Shown here in pieces: positions 1-10,386 of a DNA stretch of 64,000 bases. Position 1 is the first letter of the stretch, and the number at the start of each line of letters is the position of its first letter. The stretch comes from Dacryopinax spathularia. Taxonomy: Eukaryota > Basidiomycota > Dacrymycetes > Dacrymycetales > Dacrymycetaceae. The notes beneath the pieces were generated by a model that saw nothing but the letters and a program-made list of their open reading frames with translations, searched no databases and was not told where the DNA came from. A program made the position numbers and the translations under genes. Location: NCBI GenBank assembly GCA_037974965.1, contig JBBPFI010000003.1, forward strand, positions 310,001-374,000, in the 5' to 3' direction.

Positions 1-2
1 TC

Positions 3-302
3 CTGAAGGTCCGGGAGATGACCGTGCGGTATTTGCAGGATGAGTTGAGGATGGTGCATAGGATGGAGTGGAACCATACGCTGGACTTGGTCTGGTGTGT
101 GCTACCTAATGCTGAGCAGGGTACGCGTTCTAGCTCTCTTTCTCGCTGGGAGGGATGATTCTGATGAGTGTTTGCTGTGACAGACGATACAATCAGAGAC
201 CGGGCACTGGCGGCTGTTCTGGAAGACGTGGCGTATGTGCATGAGGACGAGATTGAGGAAGTTGTCGAGCGCGACGAAGCGCTCGTGCTTGGGAAGCCTT
301 AG
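3..302 (+). CDS. 3' end of a gene related to the large low-complexity gene at 11200 (partial)
   Basis: Only the last 78 codons lie in the window. Exon 3-120, intron 121-183 (GTACGC...CAG), exon 184-302 ending in TAG. The tail resembles the C-terminus of the gene at 11200-14001: this copy has EWNHTLDLVWCVLP where the other has [14 protein letters not shown]. In both, a phase-1 intron falls a few residues later, just before an acidic tail. I infer that the two are diverged paralogues, formerly tandem, now separated by the transposon at about 1.7-10.4 kb. Function unknown. The upstream part cannot be judged from here. Confidence 0.75.
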
Positions 303-922
303 GGAGGACGACGACGAAGGGAAAGGATCACTTGACTGATTGATGGCGGGGACGGCTGTGCCTAAGTATCGCTCAACAGGAACGTGCTACCCTATCTACC
401 TTAGAGATCACGTTGAAGGTGTTCTAGCGGTTGTTGTTATCAGATTGGAGATTCTGACTGAGTCATTCGCATGCCTGTGCGAGGGCGAGAAGCATGCTCG
501 CGCCACACGCCCAAAACGGCGGAATTCTTCCTGCGCAGTCGCGTATGAAATCCGCCCATCAGCACACAGTATCAAAGAAGTCAGCTAAACAACGAAGTCT
601 CGCGGGACTCCTTTGCCCTCGTTCTCAATCTGGTCTAATTTCCAATCCCCTGTGCCAAGCGTAAACCCGGCTCACGCAGCTCGGGAATCCCCTCATCCTT
701 GATCCCTGCCGCCGACGACCGGGATAAGCCGGCCCCGGCGTGGCTCAGTACATACAGATTTCCGGGCAAGGGTTCTGTACTCTGCGTGGCGGTGCAAAGA
801 ACCGGGGGCAGATTTGTTCCCATGTCATGTGATCTGGGATATCTGCTTCCGTGACCCGTTCGACGCGGCTTCAACACCACAACTGGTGAGCTCGCTGTCT
901 TGCTCCCTCTGCTCAACTCTGA

Positions 923-1167
923 GGCCACCGTGCTCGGTACCTCCCTCCTCTCCCCTTCCCCTCTCCTCCTTCTCCTATCCACCTTCCTCCCACAACACTC
1001 TAAAGGTGGCCGTACTCGGTGCCTTCCCCTCTCCCCCAGCAAAACAGGTGGCCGCTCACGGCGCCTGTCCAGGTTTCCCGCAAGCAAGGCGGCCGCTCAC
1101 GGTGCCTCGACAGTCAAGGTCACCGCTCACGGTACCTTTGCCAAGCAGGCCACCGTTCACGGTACCT
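923..1167 (+). repeat. Interspersed minisatellite, six copies of a 20-bp unit
   Basis: Six copies of a unit close to GGCCACCGCTCACGGTACCT start near 923, 1006, 1047, 1088, 1118 and 1148. The last four are spaced 41, 30 and 30 bp, with C/A-rich spacers such as GCCAAGCA. Copies differ at a few positions (GTGCTC, GTACTC, GCTCAC, GTTCAC in the middle). It lies in non-coding DNA just left of the transposon block. Confidence 0.7.
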
Positions 1168-1672
1168 GCTTGTGCAGCGCATCCCATCCGTTCCCCCGCG
1201 TTCCCCTTCCAACAGGGACGTTCTCGAGTATGGAGGAGGAGGGGGCAATTCAGTCGGGACGGGCACACATTTTTGAATACGGGCAGGGCCCGAACGGCGA
1301 AGCTATGCCAAAATTTTCAATTTTTACTAATTTTTATTACTTAGCTTTTCTTTTTATGTACTTAAAACTTGTATGTACGCTTAAATAGAGAAATAAAACA
1401 AAATTGCTTACCTTAATTGGGTTATAAGTCCGAGATAGGGTCCGGTTCTGGATGCGCGCCCAGAGCCAGATCCAGAACAATTGCCCGGATTCCTCACCTA
1501 TGTAGCACGGGAGGAAGCGAGGATCTGCGGCAGGGGCGAGGCTCGACCCCGTCGCGGAAACGGGAGCGTTTGCAAGGACCCCTGCATCCAGCGCAATCCA
1601 GCTCCCTAGGGTGCTTGTATACCTGATTAGGTAGACCCAAGGAGCATGTCTAGGTCTGTGCATGCACGCACA

Positions 1673-1696
1673 CGAGACCCATGCACCTTACTTGCC
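1673..1696 (+). repeat. Left copy of imperfect direct repeat flanking the transposon block
   Basis: Begins with CGAGACCCATG and ends with ACTTGCC. The partner at 10387-10414 has the same 11-base start and the same end, with a few inserted bases between. Confidence 0.4.
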
Positions 1697-1751
1697 AACA
1701 AGCATATTGATTACTTGGAGCCTGCCGGCAAGCCATCACACTCGTTCGACT

Positions 1752-2151
1752 ATGTCCTTGAATGCCATTGATCACCACGAATACGATTACTGGCTTCCTC
1801 GCCAAGGCACGTTTACCAAGCCCACGCTCTTCGAGGTCGGCAGCAACGGTTTCTCGTATGATCTTGCACCCAAGAAAGTCAATGTAGCCCTCATGGCCAA
1901 GAGGCGCTGGGCGCGAGCATTGGTGCATGTTTCTCTTGTTCTTGTACCAAGCTGACGACTTCTAGACATCGGGAACATCTCCGCGACTATCAACGAGACT
2001 ATTCAGCCAAGAAACGAGCTGAGGAGAAGGCGAAAAGGGCTGATTCACTAGCCCGACTCAAGAAGTACAAGGCTGAGCAACAAGCTGCTCACCGGGCGCG
2101 GGAAGAAGGCGCCGAGATCCTGCTTTTACTTGCAACCTCGACCAACGCGTA
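1752..2151 (+). CDS. Small transposon-borne ORF, basic coiled-coil protein (plus strand)
   Basis: I do not recognise this family. The first part opens at ATG 1752 (MSLNAIDHHEYDYWLPRQ) and runs to about 1922. The second part, about 1951-2151, encodes a highly charged helical stretch (YSAKKRAEEKAKRADSLARL) and ends in TAG at 2149-2151. A normal intron from GTGCAT (1923) to TAG (1965) does not keep the frame. Frame is kept only by an atypically short 28-nt intron (1923-1950), by a longer one from 1857, or by assuming a base slip. It ends 34 bp from the stop of the convergent gene at 2186-3759. Its position inside the transposon block suggests an accessory gene, possibly damaged. Confidence 0.45.
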
Positions 2152-2185
2152 GACAAGCACGCGTCTCTTGGTATTACTATTATAA

Positions 2186-3759
2186 TTATGAGGCCTCCCA
2201 AGGCACTCCAACTCTTGTATCCGTGTACCCCAACGTGGTGCCTAGTAGAGAATTCCAAGACATGTTACTAATATCCGCGAGTGCTGGTCGGCCCTCTTGG
2301 GCTGGCACAAGTGCTTGTTGTGCCTCTTGTCCATGAGGTGCAACAAGAGGCTGGAGGGACATGTTCCCGCTCAAAGCAGGATTGGGATCAAGACGCTTGC
2401 GCTTCTTGGACCGCGCTCCTTGCATCGGTTGCGAGAGCTGCACGTTTGGTCGACTGCCTGTTAAGTCGACTGCCATGCTGCCTCGGCTCGTGTCGTAGGG
2501 TTCACCTTCCTGGGTGCTTGAACGAGATGCTGGAAGCGATCGAGCACTCGGCATAGGAGCCGGAGGAGGTACTTGAGGCGACGAGACGACTTGAGGAATG
2601 GCGGGCACGGTGTCTAGCTCTTCTTGCCTGCGCTGGATTGCTCGTTGCTCCAGCTCGGCACCGGTCATCTTGCGAAAGAAGCACTTTCCAGCCTTGAGAG
2701 CGTCATGCACTTGCGAGAGCTGGGGTACATTTCGTATATCCGAGGGATTCACGAGGGCAGGTAACGGCCAGCCATGCAAGGTGATCTTGTACTTGTCTTC
2801 GATTTCTCGAGCAAATGCTTTGTAGGCCATCGTCGTCCGCTCGCCTTTTGTCGCTCGTTCTAGGCACCGTGGTCAGCACACGTCTTTGCTCTAGCGCGAC
2901 TTGCACGCACTGAGCCTAGCATCCAACATCACGCGGATCTCGTGCTTGAAGACGTTGGCACGAGATTGAGTTTTCTCGGCCGCCTCTGGGAAACACGTTA
3001 GATGTGATCTTGATCGCGATTGAGAAGCTGGATGCACGTCTAGCTCCCCCGCTCAAGGCCCATGACTCCAGTTCCAAACCCAAGTCTGTGATGGGTAACC
3101 CCAACACTTGCTCGAACCACTCGCGACAGATTGCGCTGCCGAAGTACTCAGGAGCTGCATAGTCATCTGGATGGCCTCGAAAGATGAACCCGCACATGTG
3201 GCCGCCCGTTCGGGTGTTGAAGTCTCGAGCTTGGTCGCGTAACAAGTCTTGCATGTGGTTCGTGTCGACGAGCCGCGACTGCCCAGGTAACCGCACTTGA
3301 TTCGCGCTGCGTTCTCGAGCAATGATGACAGCTTCTCGAGCTTGAGCCAGCCTGATGTCGTCCGAGTTATATTCGATCACACGAGACGCTACAGCAGCAT
3401 CGAAGTCGGCATCCCCAATCGCTCGAAATTTGCGGCCTAGGGCATGTCAGCCAGTGCACCGAGCCCATTCGACTACGAGCTCTCACACCTTGATCTCGCC
3501 ATTCACAAGCCACGCTGTGGCGAGCTGCATTCCAGACCGAGACACCCTCGTGCTTCCTCTTGATCCCCAAGCCATAGAAGTAGCCATGCAGGATTTCTCG
3601 TTTCATGCCTAGAGAGTCTGCCAAGGTGTCGAGACGACTCTCGATTTCAAGCCGCAGGTCGTAGATCGCATCACGAGCTTGCGCATGCTTGTCCCGGGTA
3701 CGAGCAGTGAGACTGGAACGGTGCGACCAGGATTTTACGGGGGTGGATACGCGAGGCAT
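2186..3759 (-). CDS. Transposon-borne accessory protein, 472 aa, function unknown
   Basis: Four exons: 3489-3759, 3038-3436, 2911-2985, 2186-2859; 472 residues with no internal stop. Start ATG at 3759 (MPRVSTPVKSWSH). The N-terminal part is helical and basic. The centre carries a well-ordered stretch, roughly residues 150-205, with GHPDDYAAPEYFGSA and EQVLGLPITDLGLELESW. A later segment reads KYKITLHGWPLPALVNPSDI, and the last 130 residues are Ser/Pro/Gln-rich with a KKRKR basic patch that could act as a nuclear signal. I recall similar proteins as multi-copy hypothetical genes in basidiomycetes but cannot name a domain. I see no JBP/TET dioxygenase motif. Intact splice sites and frame suggest recent or selected coding capacity. 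Role in the element unknown. Confidence 0.7.
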
Positions 3760-4199
3760 GTGTAGGACGAGATGTGACCGCGGTCATGTAATCGCATTCA
3801 CTCACTAGACGCGAGCCCTAGTCACGTGCACCATAACAATGCACGCTTCACGAGGTACGAGCACAACAACATGGTATTAGCGACACGGCTAGTAAGCGAG
3901 GAACTCTCGCAGAACATCATATGCAAGTACCATACATACTAGCTATTATTCGAGTATACACAGGGCTAGGAAGCGAGCGTCGGGTAGCGAGCGACGAGAC
4001 AAGCCGAGACAGTTCTTCACGATGCCGAGACATTTTTTTTGCTTGTTTTTGCTTGATGTTCTTGTAGTAGTACGAGAGTCGAGTCGAGAAAGAGCATTCC
4101 GAGTAATTTGAGAGCCATGATCCACGCGAGAGCCCAGAAACCGTGTTCCTACTGCCGTATGTTGCAAGTGACGTGACGAGGACCTCGACACCCCACGAC
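3760..4199. other. Spacer between two transposon-borne genes
   Basis: About 440 bp lie between the start of the 2186-3759 gene and the stop of the 4200-5867 gene. I see no ORF, repeat or RNA gene. It should contain the promoter of the former and the 3' end of the latter. Confidence 0.5.
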
Positions 4200-5867
4200 C
4201 TAAGCGCGACCTTCGTAATACGCGTTGAGCTTCTCGACTTGCATGACTTGCACGATGTCCTCGACCAGCTGAAGGAAGACGCTGGCCATAGACGCGCTCG
4301 AGGTCGGTGTCAAGGCATTCGAGTTGCGGGCGTCTGAGAGCAGGGTCGTGACACGTTCGTTCCAGAGACGAGGGGGGTCCCATGCATATATATGCGCGAT
4401 CTCGTCATAAATCGTGCGGATCGTGTGACGATCCACGATCTCGAGCTGGTGAAGCCAGCTGGCGATGACCTCCGTGACGACGCGAGGCAGGGGTCCAGGG
4501 GCCTCGGGCATGCGCCCGTACAAGCGACGAGGGCCTTCGCTCAAGAGGCGAGCAGCGAGGGAGCCAGACCTAGACGGCGTGAGGGGCTCGGAGTCCACAG
4601 CGGTCGAGGTAAACGGGGACGACTGCACTTGACGAGGAGTCGAGGGAGCGGGGAGCATCTCGACGCTCGTGGATTGCGTCATGCTATGACCCTTGGCCTT
4701 GGCCTTGCCCTTGCCCTTCGAGCCGCTTGGCGTCGGGGTGGAAGGCATCGTGGCCGCGGAGCTAGTAGAGCTCGTGCTCGTCGTGCGGGCCTGGGTTGCC
4801 GCCGCTTGACTCGATTGCTGTGTCATCGAGCGAGTGGTTCTGCGGTTGCTTTCTTCAGTCCTCGTCTCTTGACTGCCGAGAATCAAGTTGGCCGCGGGCC
4901 AGAAGTTACGAGGGTCAAAGGTGACCACGGAAGCGTGCGAGGTGCGTGCCCCAGACCCTGAGCCTTCGTTGCGCGCGTCACGAAACGCGGTCATGTCATT
5001 CGAGAAGGCGGCGAGGACGGCGTTCTCGAACAGCGAGATCATGCCTTGAATGATGGGCATATAGCCCGTGTCCCAGAGGAGGCGAGAGACGAAGGTCTCG
5101 GCAACCGGAGTATTCGTGGCCCCGTTGTCGTAGCGTCCTCCGATCCAGAGCTGGAGACTACCGCCGAGAAGTCGGTCGCTCACCGTCATCTAGGCACGAG
5201 TTAGCGAGGATCACGAAGCGAGTACAAGGGACGCACGATATCACGGATCTGAGGCGTGTACTCCTCGTACCACGTAATCCTACGCACACGACCGACGATC
5301 GGCACCTGCCACGGGTGCACATCGTGACCTGGAAGGTGGAGACCATCATGCATCGCGCCTGTGATCTGGCGAGGAGCAGTCGAGGCCCTAGCACGGTCTT
5401 CACGCCACGTGCTGCGGCTTGGGCCGCGAATAGGCTGGGCGGCAACCGAGGGCGCAGGATTAGGCCCGTTCGCGGGATGCAAGCCTTGCAAGGTCGCGAA
5501 CTGTACGAGCACAGGAATGGGCACGTGCTCGGTCGCGGCCGGTGCGAGCATCGAGGGCGCGGGCACCGCAGGTTGAGAGGAGGGAACAAGCAGAACTGTA
5601 TCGCGTTCACACGGTTAGCAAGAAGTGTGGCGATGAGGGGCGAGAGCACGCACCAGGAGTTCCGCGACCCGCAGGAGTTGCGCGGCCACCAGTCGCGTTG
5701 CCGCCCGAGGCTCCAATGGGCGGGAGAGGAGCCCAAGGGTTGGGCGCGCGTCCTTGTGAGCCTAGATGACATGAGTCATCGTGGCTAGAGCGCATATACG
5801 AGGACAAGTACTTACCACGAGGAGGTCCATGACCATGATCCGAGTTGTTGTCGTCGTCACTATCCAT
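4200..5867 (-). CDS. Transposon-borne accessory protein, 502 aa, function unknown
   Basis: Four exons: 5816-5867, 5654-5761, 5237-5595, 4200-5189; 502 residues, all GT-AG introns, no internal stop. The N-terminus is acidic then Gly/Pro/Ala-rich (MDSDDDNNSDHGHGPP). The centre has an ordered region containing VGRVRRITWYEEYTPQIRDI and LWDTGYMPIIQGMISLFENA. A Ser/Thr-rich linker with GSKGKGKAKAKG follows, and the C-terminal third ends in an ordered helical part (RHTIRTIYDEIAHIYAWDPP). No known domain is recognised. It lies between the transposase gene and the 2186-3759 gene on the same strand and shares their base style, so I infer it belongs to the same mobile element. Confidence 0.65.
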
Positions 5868-6629
5868 CCTTGTTGTTCTTGTCGAGTATGTCTTGTTTTG
5901 AAACCTTCCGAGTTGTTGTTCGAGGTCTTGTAATTCGAGGCGTCGAGAGATCGAGGAGGTCGGGAAGAAAGAAGGGAAGAGGGGACGCGTCTAGGGCGAG
6001 GGTTATATACGCGGCTCGCGCCACCCTGGCCCTAGCTTAGGCTCGATGCTTGCCACTGGCCACCCTCGATTCCTCGCCATTTTCCTAGCATCACTCCGCT
6101 TTTCTCGGTGGAACCTTGTCGCGAGCCAGTTGTTCTAGAAGCCAATCGCAAGTACCAAGTAAATAGGATGACGTGAGGCATGCTCCGCGAAGCATTAGAC
6201 AGATAGACGGCGTATTCCGCGAATCCTCAACTTGTCCCCTATTCTACTTGACTTCTATACATCTTGCTATCCGGCAACGGACCTTCCACTGATTCGATTT
6301 TGCTCAATTTTCGATACATTCTAGTAGCTAGTAATACAAGACTATTGCGCTAAATTTCAAGCTGTCGAAAGGCTTGATTGCCCCGATATCGTGAACATTA
6401 GATATCGTGCCCCATTTTCGAGCGGACCCTTGCCTCCTTCTGAGGTTCTCCACCATTCCGCTAGCAGAACCATCTTGTCATCCCGCATCTGGCAGATGCG
6501 GGATGACGAGGGGGACTCGGGACATCCACCCATATTTGTCCTGAGGCGGGAACTTGCCGAGTGTATACCGTGAATTCCGGGCATCGAACTAGAATACATG
6601 ACGCTTGCTACGGGGAACTCGTGCTGTAT
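5868..6629. other. Spacer between transposase gene and accessory gene, with a palindrome
   Basis: Non-coding stretch of about 760 bp upstream of the 4200-5867 gene and downstream of the transposase. It contains the 31-nt palindrome at 6477-6507 and a short direct repeat GATATCGTG (6386-6394 and about 6402-6410). If two elements abut here, this is where the junction would be. I see no gene. Confidence 0.5.
6477..6507. repeat. Perfect 31-nt palindrome (15-bp arms, 1-nt centre)
   Basis: Left arm GTCATCCCGCATCTG (6477-6491), single central G (6492), right arm CAGATGCGGGATGAC (6493-6507), the exact reverse complement. It sits in the non-coding gap between the transposase gene and the next transposon gene. 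Confidence 0.9.
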
Positions 6630-9600
6630 CTACATCGAGAGGTTCGAGAGCGCGTGACTCATGCGCTCAAACTCCTCGCGGCTTTCGTCATCGACTTCGC
6701 CCTCGGCTAGGTCATACAGTCCATCCTCGTCCACAGCAGGCTCGGCCTTGAGAGGCGGGGTGCTCGTTACGGGAGCATCTTCGTCGGTTCCAGAAGAACT
6801 CGATGACAGACGATGTGCACGCTTGCCGATGGTGGTCGTGCCCGTGTAGCCTGGCAACGCAAACAGGTCCACAAGGCGAGAGGCGGTAACTTGATCCACT
6901 CGCTGCCGAAATTCTAGGCGCTCACGCATCTCCGCTGCAAGAAGCAAGTCACCTGAAGCCTCCATGGCCTCGATCTTGGCCTTCATCGCGACCGGCTCAC
7001 GATGAATCGCCGTCCAGACTCGTCGCGCCTCGACATCTAGTCGCCGAATTTCCTCGCTTGCACAACGCACTAGAAGCCATTGTACAAGCATGGCGCGGAT
7101 CTGGGGGTTGGACCAGGCTCGTTCTCGGATGTCGTCACGTGAATATCGAAGGAGCGCGAAGTCCGAGAGCCAAGTGTACGCGAGCACTTGCTCCAACGTG
7201 AGTGTGGGCCGACCGACTCTAGTTGCGAGCGTGTTGTACTTCGCTAGAGCAGACCGGATCGCGTCGCTGCGCCGCTGCAGCGCCTCGCCAAGAGCGCGGC
7301 GCATCTTGTATCCTAGGTAGAGCTTGAAAATGAAACTCGGTGGCTCGAACAAAGCCCACTCACCAGTGCCACGCAAGTCCAGTTTCTCCAGCTCGAATAA
7401 GCGTTGGACCACGAGAGACTCGAGGGAATCGAGGGCGCGATTGTACTCTCGATAGTTTAGGTCATGTTCAGCTCGTTGCCACTCCACGCATTCTGGAGTC
7501 CACCGGGATGTGTTCAGCAGCCGCTCGTACCCCAGTGCGAGTTGTTCGAGCCGCTCGATGGTTTGTATACTTGCCACGTAATCTCGTTCAAGTGCCCGCG
7601 CCTTCTGATGCCCTGTGAGCGAACTCCACGTGGCGGGTGTCATGTGCACGAAGCCGTCGAATCCCGACTCTTGCAGCTTGCGCCTAGAAACGCGTGAGTC
7701 ATGTATGAGCCGAGGTATCACACTCAGCCATACTTAGCTGCCTCGAGAGACTGTAGTGTTTCGAGGTACTGGAAAACCAGCATGTCCTCCTCAGGCTCGG
7801 TCGCCAGCTGCTCGAAGTATGCCCGCTCCTTGTCGAGGAAGCGACTGAAGTCCGCGTCGCTGATGCCTCGCTCACGCTAGAATTTGACAACCGCGGGTTG
7901 GATCGTGGCTAGGATGTGCAGGGCTTGACAATAGTTGTCGAAAAGAAACTCGCCTGGTTTCTCGTCAGACCGAGAAACGAGGTGAGTCCCGAAACGCACC
8001 TAGAGACGCACGGCGATCCTCGTCCCACCTAGACCAAAAGAAGTGGAGCGACATGTGACGATGATATTGGGACGCGTGGCGATAGAGGTGGGCGGCAAGG
8101 TTCTGCTTCGAGAAAAGCCGCTTGTTGGTCTCGAAGTCCTCCAGCCCAGCTGTGGCGAGGAAACGCGGGTGGAACGCGAGTTGGCATTTGCGGTTATGCG
8201 CGTAGCCATGAAACGCGCCCACGAAGAAACGTAGCGCGAGTGACTGGGCTCGAGCACCTAGAGTGCTTCTCGCCACGGTTTTTGAATGCTCGCAACCGAT
8301 ATCGTAGCCCACCGCGACGCCGTGGCCGAAAACTTCAAGGATCTTGCTGAGGCAAGCAATCGAGTACTTCGCTCTATTACTTGTTGTGAGCTAGCTTCAG
8401 TTCATGACTGTCTTGCACTCACAGCTCGCCCGCCTGAATCATGTCCACAGACCACAAGACCATCCCATGACGGCAAGCCACGAGGAAGTTGCCCGTAGCA
8501 TGCAGAGCTTCCATCCAGTGGGAGCTCTTGTCCTTGGCTCGCCATGTTTTCCACTTGGACGTGCAAGCGTGCTCGGTCTTGCTCTCTTCGACACTCTCAG
8601 TCTTGCTATTGTTGAGCTCGACCGGCTCCGCACGCTTGCTTCTCTCGCTACACGTTGCGTTCTTGCCCGCCCGTTCCTCCTTGTAGACATCCACGAAATC
8701 CGGGCCTAGAATGTAGTCACTCGAGAACTCGCGCAAATCCTGGTATCCTGCGGCTAGGAACCGCTTGCTCAAGTTGTTTCCGTCCGCGGCCACGAGCTTG
8801 CTATGCGGAAGTACGGGCTCGCCCTCCAACTTGTATCGAGATGAGCGCGATCCCGACATGGCAGGCAAGGACTCACGCGATACTCGCATGCTGTGCATGA
8901 ATTCAAAGCTCGCCAATGAGGAGTATCCTGTCCGAAGCCCTTCTTGACAAGGCCTTGGACGTGCAGAAGGGTCTCAACCCAAGCATCATAAGCTTGACAA
9001 AGCTGGATGCGAAAGTAGCGCCGATAAGGTCTCTAGACCACGATCAGCTCGGAATGTTAGGTACGAGGGAGCACGTACTTGGTGAATATCGCACAGAATG
9101 CGAGCAAATGCTTCATGCGAGACATAAGCACGAACTCGACAATGGTGCAGAACTTCTAACAGGTCGAGTGAGATCGCGACCCTTGGCAAGTCGGGCGTGC
9201 AAGGGAAGAAGCCGCGCTCGACGAGATGCGTGAGCAGATTCTCGCTGACACGGCTACAGCGAAATTCCCGCATCTCCACCTCTGTCGCAAGATCAGCGAG
9301 ACCCTCGTTCATCTGCAATCGTGACGTACGTTTCCAAGTCACAATCTGCAAGCGCGCTACCGTGCCCATCTCGTCGTCCTGCTCGTCCTCTTCTGCACCT
9401 CGAGGGGCCTGGCTTTCGGCGAATCTCGTTGGATCGTGCTTCCATGCGAGTAAAGCACGAGCCAGGGCGGGGGTAGCGCGACGCCAGCGGCTAGCCATAG
9501 ATGCTAGCTTCTCAGCATATGCACCCTGACCCCTAGCATAGTGCCCATGTCGACCGCGAGCTCTGGCTGTCTAGTTAGTATAGTGGAGCACGTCACAGGC

Positions 9601-10154
9601 CACGAGCAAACCTGCATCGTCGCCATAGCTGGCACAAGCTCTCGTATCGCTCAGTTCTCGCTGACAACAGCTCGTCCACCTCGATTTCCCAGTCCTCATC
9701 GTTCGTTGGCATGGTGCCGATTGCCTGGTCAGGTTCGGCAGCGAGCGTGCCGAGGTCGAGATCAACGTCGTCGAGATCCATAGTTGTAGTGTTAGGGGCG
9801 TAAGTGTCACCGAGATATCGTAGTGCTTCGGCTTCCTCGGGTCGAGCTGCTCAAGGTGAGCCCAAGTGACGAGCGGGACTCTAGGCGGAACTCACTAGTT
9901 TCTCGTTTGAGTCTTTCGCCATTCAGTCGATCCTTGTACGCGTAGATGGCTTTGAAGTTCAAGGTCTCCCGTTTCGCGGCCGAGATTCGATCGGGCAAGC
10001 CTGCTTGATACTGGTAAGGAGCCCGTCGGTTCTGCTTGCGTCGTCGAGTGGCCGAGTCCTCGAATTCCGCTATGCGAAAGGCTCTGGAGGTCGAGCCACA
10101 CTGCGACCCGGAACTCGCCCTTCCGGAGAGTGTCGATGAGCGAGAGGTGGACAT
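6630..10154 (-). pseudogene. KDZ transposase gene with one in-frame stop
   Basis: Eight exons: 9896-10154, 9612-9846, 9079-9490, 8877-9002, 8423-8829, 8000-8373, 7734-7953, 6630-7683; 1029 codons. A cysteine-containing segment of CxC1 type (EFRCSRV...RGFFPCTPDLP) lies near residues 240-265. The catalytic core has AADGNNLSKRF (D about 360), VGYDIGC (D about 504) and GLEDFETNKR (E about 561), flanked by SACRHG-like VACRHGMVLW and HGYAHNRKCQ, as known in KDZ transposases. A TAG at 7877-7879 interrupts codon 630, after the DDE core. The rest of the frame to 6630 stays open and conserved in style. A truncated protein would keep the core but lose the helical C-terminal 400 residues. One spliced join (9612 to 9490, 121-nt intron) is less certain. 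The catalytic step is DNA strand cleavage and transfer at element ends. Confidence 0.8.
7877..7879 (-). other. In-frame TAG in the KDZ transposase
   Basis: In exon 7 the frame reads VVKF-stop-RERGISDADF and then continues open for 399 codons across one further intron. No GT-AG intron of plausible length removes it. It is most simply a single substitution in an otherwise preserved gene. Confidence 0.75.
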
Positions 10155-10386
10155 GGGGAAACGCGTATGCTGTCGTCGCGGCTAGGGTCGTGTCACGTGC
10201 CTTGATATTGGCTGCTTGCCTTCAAACCCGTCAAGTAGAGACTTGGAAGGCGGACTCAAGGCAATCTAGGTACCCAAGCTATCGGGTGTTGCTTGTCGAG
10301 CGATTAGACGGCCGATTCACCACTAGAGAGACGCGACGTAAACGCGTAAACTGTAGTATGATACCTAGCTAGTACATGACTGATCC

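Larger units (their letters stand above)
303..1751. other. Intergenic stretch with a minisatellite and an AT-rich patch
   Basis: No gene is supported here. Frames open across 635-1390 on both strands come from C/T-rich and repeat-rich sequence and resemble nothing I know. The stretch holds the GGCCACCG-type repeat array (923-1167), an unusually AT-rich patch (about 1310-1430) in otherwise GC-rich DNA, and a 9-bp hairpin with arms GTTCTGGAT (1445-1453) and ATCCAGAAC (1470-1478). It probably covers the 3' flank of the gene to the left and the left border of the transposon. Confidence 0.5.

Noticed and set aside
1310-1440. AT-rich patch considered as part of a retroelement end
   Set aside because: No matching repeat, primer-binding-like site or coding remnant of such an element was seen nearby; it is more likely plain intergenic DNA at the transposon border.
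2186-3759. TET/JBP dioxygenase as transposon cargo
   Set aside because: No HxD...H iron-binding pattern or other 2-oxoglutarate dioxygenase motif in this or the neighbouring accessory gene.
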